Source: Haliscomenobacter hydrossis DSM 1100
Lineage (GTDB): Bacteria > Bacteroidota > Bacteroidia > Chitinophagales > Saprospiraceae
Reading direction: 5' to 3'
DNA: 64,000 nucleotides
Assembly (NCBI RefSeq): GCF_000212735.1
Contig: NC_015510.1
Location: 8,307,687-8,371,686, forward strand
Positions 61,453 to 64,000 of this stretch are shown piece by piece (the first letter of the stretch is position 1; each line of letters begins with the position of its first letter). Below the pieces are notes generated by a model. The model was not told the origin of the DNA, did not search any database, and saw only the letters and a list, made by a program, of their open reading frames with translations. Made by a program: the position numbers and the translations under genes.

Positions 61453-61521
61453 TCGGGTTCGTGGGTTCGGGAGTTCGAGGGTTCGAGGCTTGCACCCCGA
61501 ACCTTCGAACCTTCGAACCGA
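61453..61521. repeat. Repeat-armed hairpin 12 (GGTTCG units)
   Basis: GGGTTCG-type units (61455-61490) are opposed by CGAACCTT units (61498-61520). Pairing is imperfect but of the same type as hairpins 5 and 9. It ends 1 nt from the ROK gene stop. Confidence 0.8.
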
Positions 61522-61522
61522 A

Positions 61523-62476
61523 TTAACTTCTATAGATCAGCGATGCTGCCCCCAGCAAAGCGGCGTCTTCGCTACCCAATTCAGATAGCTTTAGCTCCGA
61601 TTTGCCTTTGAACATGGCGATGGTATGTTTTTCCAAACTTTCGCGGGCGGGATCCAGAATCAGCGGACCAGCCAGGGCCAATCCACCGGCTAGAAAAACC
61701 GCCTGGGGATCGAACAATACAATGAGATCCGCAATTTTGTACCCCAGGGTTTCACCCGTGAGTTTAAAAGCTTCCAGCGCCAGAAAGTCTCCGGCTTGGG
61801 CCGCCTGGGTAATGTCGCGGGCGCTGAGCTGATGGAAACTGTAATTGCGCAAGGGACTGTCTACCGTGTACTGACTCATGAGTTCAAAAACGGTACGTTT
61901 GATGCCCGTTGCGGAAACATAGGTTTCCAGGCAACCATTCTGCCCGCAGCCACATTTGCGGCCATTGCGCACCACGAAGGTGTGTCCAAACTCACTGGCC
62001 AGACCGTGGTTGCCAATCACCACTTTACCGTCTACAATTACCCCCGATCCTAAGCCTGTGCCCAGGGTGATGAGGGCATAATTGGACATCCCTTTGGCAC
62101 CTCCAAATTGCCCTTCGCCAATGGCTGCAACGTTGGCATCATTGACCAACCGGGTACGCAAGCCACATTGTTCTTCCACCAGTTGTCGTACGGGTAAGGT
62201 TTCGGTAAAAGGTAAATTTGCGGCGCCGGAAATGGTGCCAGCGAGTTCATCACAAGCAGGCGCTCCAATGCCGATGCCTAAGATTGTATGGGAAGAAGAC
62301 ACGCGCTGTTGCAATTCGACGACTGCATCGGTGATGGCTGCAATAAAACTTGACCCTCCCTTTTGGGCTTGGGTATCAAAACTGCTGCGCTCCAAAATGC
62401 GACCTTCTTCATCTACGATAGCCAGTTTAGTGCCCGTTCCGCCAATATCGATGCCAATGACTGCCTTATTTTTCAC
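61523..62476 (-). CDS. ROK-family sugar kinase
   Basis: The 317-aa protein has the ROK ATP-binding opening VIGIDIGGTGTKLAIVDEEG. ALITLGTGLGSGVIVDGKVV lies near 135, and the zinc-binding signature is CGCGQNGCLETYVS near 185. LASEFGHTFV supplies the conserved His. It phosphorylates a hexose, in this setting probably GlcNAc or glucose, feeding the NagB/PIG-L protein encoded downstream. It is the first gene of the catabolic group and is divergent from a LacI-type regulator with shared operators. Confidence 0.92.
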   Translation of the reverse strand: MKNKAVIGIDIGGTGTKLAIVDEEGRILERSSFDTQAQKGGSSFIAAITDAVVELQQRVSSSHTILGIGIGAPACDELAGTISGAANLPFTETLPVRQLVEEQCGLRTRLVNDANVAAIGEGQFGGAKGMSNYALITLGTGLGSGVIVDGKVVIGNHGLASEFGHTFVVRNGRKCGCGQNGCLETYVSATGIKRTVFELMSQYTVDSPLRNYSFHQLSARDITQAAQAGDFLALEAFKLTGETLGYKIADLIVLFDPQAVFLAGGLALAGPLILDPARESLEKHTIAMFKGKSELKLSELGSEDAALLGAASLIYRS

Positions 62477-62545
62477 TTGTATTTAATGTTTGGTTAAGGT
62501 TTTGGCGAAAATAAGCGCTTTAATCTTATTTACCTTAAGTTGAAA

Positions 62546-62553
62546 CAAAGGTA
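62546..62553 (-). promoter_or_regulatory. -7 promoter box of the ROK/NagB/GH20 group
   Basis: Minus-strand TACCTTTG fits TAnnTTTG. Operator 1 lies 19-30 bp upstream, over the expected -33 region, so a bound repressor would block it. Confidence 0.65.
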
Positions 62554-62571
62554 GGCAATTTTTTGAATCGT

Positions 62572-62583
62572 GTGTGCGCACAC
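62572..62583. promoter_or_regulatory. LacI-type operator O1
   Basis: GTGTGCGCACAC is a perfect palindrome with the central CG typical of LacI-family sites. It is identical to O3 and overlaps the -33 region of the ROK promoter. Confidence 0.85.
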
Positions 62584-62601
62584 GCAAGAAAAAATTTTCA
62601 G

Positions 62602-62615
62602 TGTGTACGAACACA
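62602..62615. promoter_or_regulatory. LacI-type operator O2
   Basis: TGTGTACGAACACA has the same TGTGT...ACACA arms and central CG as O1/O3, with one asymmetric pair. Its centre is 31 bp from O1 and 32 bp from O3. It covers the expected -33 region of the regulator's own promoter. Confidence 0.8.
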
Positions 62616-62625
62616 GACTTTTTTC

Positions 62626-62633
62626 TACCTTTG
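62626..62633 (+). promoter_or_regulatory. -7 promoter box of the LacI-type regulator
   Basis: TACCTTTG fits TAnnTTTG and is placed between O2 and O3. It is the same octamer as in the divergent ROK promoter. Confidence 0.65.
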
Positions 62634-62634
62634 C

Positions 62635-62646
62635 GTGTGCGCACAC
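62635..62646. promoter_or_regulatory. LacI-type operator O3
   Basis: A second perfect GTGTGCGCACAC, starting 2 bp after the -7 box and so over the transcription start of the regulator gene. It is well placed for autorepression. Confidence 0.85.
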
Positions 62647-62678
62647 CCTAAAATTATATTTTGAAATTTGTGAATTCA

Positions 62679-63749
62679 ATGAGTAAGCGGGTCACGATCA
62701 AAGATGTTGCAGAACAAGCGGGCGTGTCAGTAGGCACGGTGGATCGGGTCATTCACAACCGGGGGAGGGTTTCGCAGGACGTGAAAGAAAAGATTTTGCA
62801 GGTCATGCAAGAACTCGATTTTGAGCCCAACCTCATCGCCAGCACCCTTGCATTCAACCGCAGCATTAATATAGGTGTACTGATGCCTACCTTGCACAGC
62901 GATCCTTACTGGGACCAACCACTACTCGGCATGCGCCGGGCCCAGCGAGCAGTCAAACATTACGGGGTAGTTCTTGGCGAAGAGACTTTTGATTTATTTA
63001 GTCCGCAGGACTTTCAAAACAAGGCGACGCAAATCATTGCCCAAAAACCCGATGCCCTGGTTTTTCCGCCAATTTTTTTGAAAGAATCCCTGGACATTCT
63101 AGATCTGTGTGCGCAGGAGCAGATCCCGACCATTTTGATCAATACCGATGTGGAGCATCCTCATGTGTTGTCTTACATCGGGCAAGACTCTTACCAAAGT
63201 GGTGTGCTAGCGGGCAAACTGCTGCACTACGCCATACACGGAACCGGAGCGGTGCTGCTGCTCAATCTGGACAAAGAAACCACCAACGCCAAACACCTGT
63301 TGGATAAAGAAAGTGGATTGCGGCATTATTTTGATCAAAACCAGGCTCGTGCGCTTCCCATCGTACGCCGAGACGTTGAGGAATTTGATAACCCAGAATA
63401 CCTCCGCAAGCTGATGCAAGGCCTTATCCAACAATATCCAAACATAAAAGCTGTGTTTGTCAGCAACTCACGTGCCTATAAACTGGTAGAGGCCATCAAA
63501 GGGGAGGCTTTTGCCAATCTGTGCATCCTGGGTTTTGACCTTTTGCCCAGTAATCTCCATTTTTTGCATGAGGGTAAAATAGATTTTTTAATCAATCAAA
63601 ATGCTGGTTACCAAGGGTACTCGGCCATTAAAAACCTGACGGATTATTTTATTTTTAAAAAACAATTGCCCCGGGTTCAACACCTGCCACTGGACATTGT
63701 AGTGGCCGAAAACGCTGCATATTATCTGAAACGCGAGCTGGGAAATTAA
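62679..63749 (+). CDS. LacI-family transcriptional regulator of the GlcNAc cluster
   Basis: The 356-aa protein has an N-terminal LacI helix-turn-helix (VTIKDVAEQAGVSVGTVDRV, residues about 4-23, then the hinge helix region SQDVKEKILQVMQEL). A periplasmic-binding-protein-like sugar domain follows (INIGVLMPTLHSDPYW from about 65). It should bind the three GTGTG...CACAC operators upstream and repress the ROK/NagB/GH20 genes and itself until an amino-sugar signal appears. The inducer is an inference from neighbours. The ATG at 62679 is chosen over TTG 62661. Confidence 0.93.
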   Translation: MSKRVTIKDVAEQAGVSVGTVDRVIHNRGRVSQDVKEKILQVMQELDFEPNLIASTLAFNRSINIGVLMPTLHSDPYWDQPLLGMRRAQRAVKHYGVVLGEETFDLFSPQDFQNKATQIIAQKPDALVFPPIFLKESLDILDLCAQEQIPTILINTDVEHPHVLSYIGQDSYQSGVLAGKLLHYAIHGTGAVLLLNLDKETTNAKHLLDKESGLRHYFDQNQARALPIVRRDVEEFDNPEYLRKLMQGLIQQYPNIKAVFVSNSRAYKLVEAIKGEAFANLCILGFDLLPSNLHFLHEGKIDFLINQNAGYQGYSAIKNLTDYFIFKKQLPRVQHLPLDIVVAENAAYYLKRELGN

Positions 63750-64000
63750 CCAAACAAATTGCGATCGAAGCAGAACTCCACAACAAAAAATTTTGAACAA
63801 AATGACAGCGGCATTAAATTAGAAGTCAGGGTATACACCCAAAAAAAATATTTAGCGCTAGACCCAAAGGTTTACAGGCAGTTCCATTTTTTTGACGCTT
63901 CAAAAGGAAAAAAGTCGACGAACGGATTTCCCCAATCCGATTCTTTTTGTGATCTTTGTAATCCTCCGATAACAGGAACGGTTTGAACAAGATGCGAAAC
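63750..64000. other. Terminal 251 bp without a supported gene
   Basis: A 75-codon frame starting with TTG 63759 has no recognisable features, and I do not accept it as a gene. The sequence becomes T-rich near 63940-63960 (GATCTTTG close to a -7 box), so it may lead into a gene beyond the right edge. Confidence 0.4.

Noticed and set aside
63759..63986. 75-codon frame at the right edge
   Set aside because: TTG start, no domain or signal features, low-complexity composition; more likely a leader region for a gene outside the window.

Overview
The window looks like a chromosomal segment of a Bacteroidota bacterium, most likely of the Saprospiraceae/Haliscomenobacter type. This is an inference from gene content and signals, not from a database match. 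Supporting signs are about 15 promoters with the Bacteroidota -7 box TAnnTTTG, few clear Shine-Dalgarno sequences, a type IX secretion C-terminal domain, a TonB receptor with a CarboxypepD-like N-terminal domain followed by a DUF4249 lipoprotein, a long-form NusB, the NagB/PIG-L fusion, and an expanded set of LRR-Roc-COR (ROCO) proteins.

Layout. 0-2.9 kb: start of a probable Mrp-like gene, a RibF protein fused to a GT2 glycosyltransferase, and an RluA-type pseudouridine synthase. 2.9-4.5 kb: a small accessory patch with a DUF6922/AbiEii toxin-antitoxin pair, a 57-codon deletion scar of an LRR-ROCO-TIR gene, and an orphan XisI. 4.5-12 kb: an ArnT/PMT-like glycosyltransferase, then a GltD-like Fe-S flavoprotein paired with pyruvate:ferredoxin oxidoreductase. 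12-15.7 kb: a RibD/DHFR-like reductase, a degenerate beta-carbonic-anhydrase-like protein, isocitrate dehydrogenase and a divergent LysR regulator. 15.7-22 kb: DPP-IV peptidase, acyl-ACP desaturase, and a GMC oxidoreductase with its subunit-3-like partner. 22-27.5 kb: branched-chain amino acid genes ilvE / ilvN-ilvB-ilvD. 27.5-46 kb: envelope and signalling genes (TonB receptor/DUF4249, GH16, NusB, OmpA with thrombospondin-3 repeats, TPR histidine kinase plus response regulator, DUF1295/DUF2177 membrane proteins, a VPS10/BNR-repeat secreted protein, a T9SS tandem-PDZ protein). 46-56 kb: a TIR-CHAT protease and three consecutive ROCO GTPases, the first with a C-terminal TIR domain. 57-63.7 kb: a GlcNAc/chitin catabolic cluster (GH20, NagB-PIG-L, ROK kinase) controlled by a divergent LacI regulator with three helically phased operators.

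Two things stand out. The first is the 46-56 kb block. ROCO-TIR, ROCO and ROCO are arranged as one operon, followed by TIR-CHAT, which suggests a nucleotide-switch-controlled immune or cell-death pathway. The free-standing TIR lacks the position of the catalytic Glu, while the ROCO-linked TIR keeps it, which suggests TIR-TIR signalling to a caspase-like CHAT protease. A deletion remnant of the same gene type lies about 49 kb away. The second is at least 12 long inverted repeats that sit close to stop codons, several touching or overlapping them. Their arms are themselves built from short tandem units (GTTGA, GGTTCG, CACAGATT, GCGGATT, CACAAAGGA or GACGAAT types). They punctuate even closely spaced same-strand genes of the ilv and GlcNAc clusters, and they look like an unusual class of 3'-end element.

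No tRNA, rRNA, CRISPR array or complete insertion sequence was recognised.
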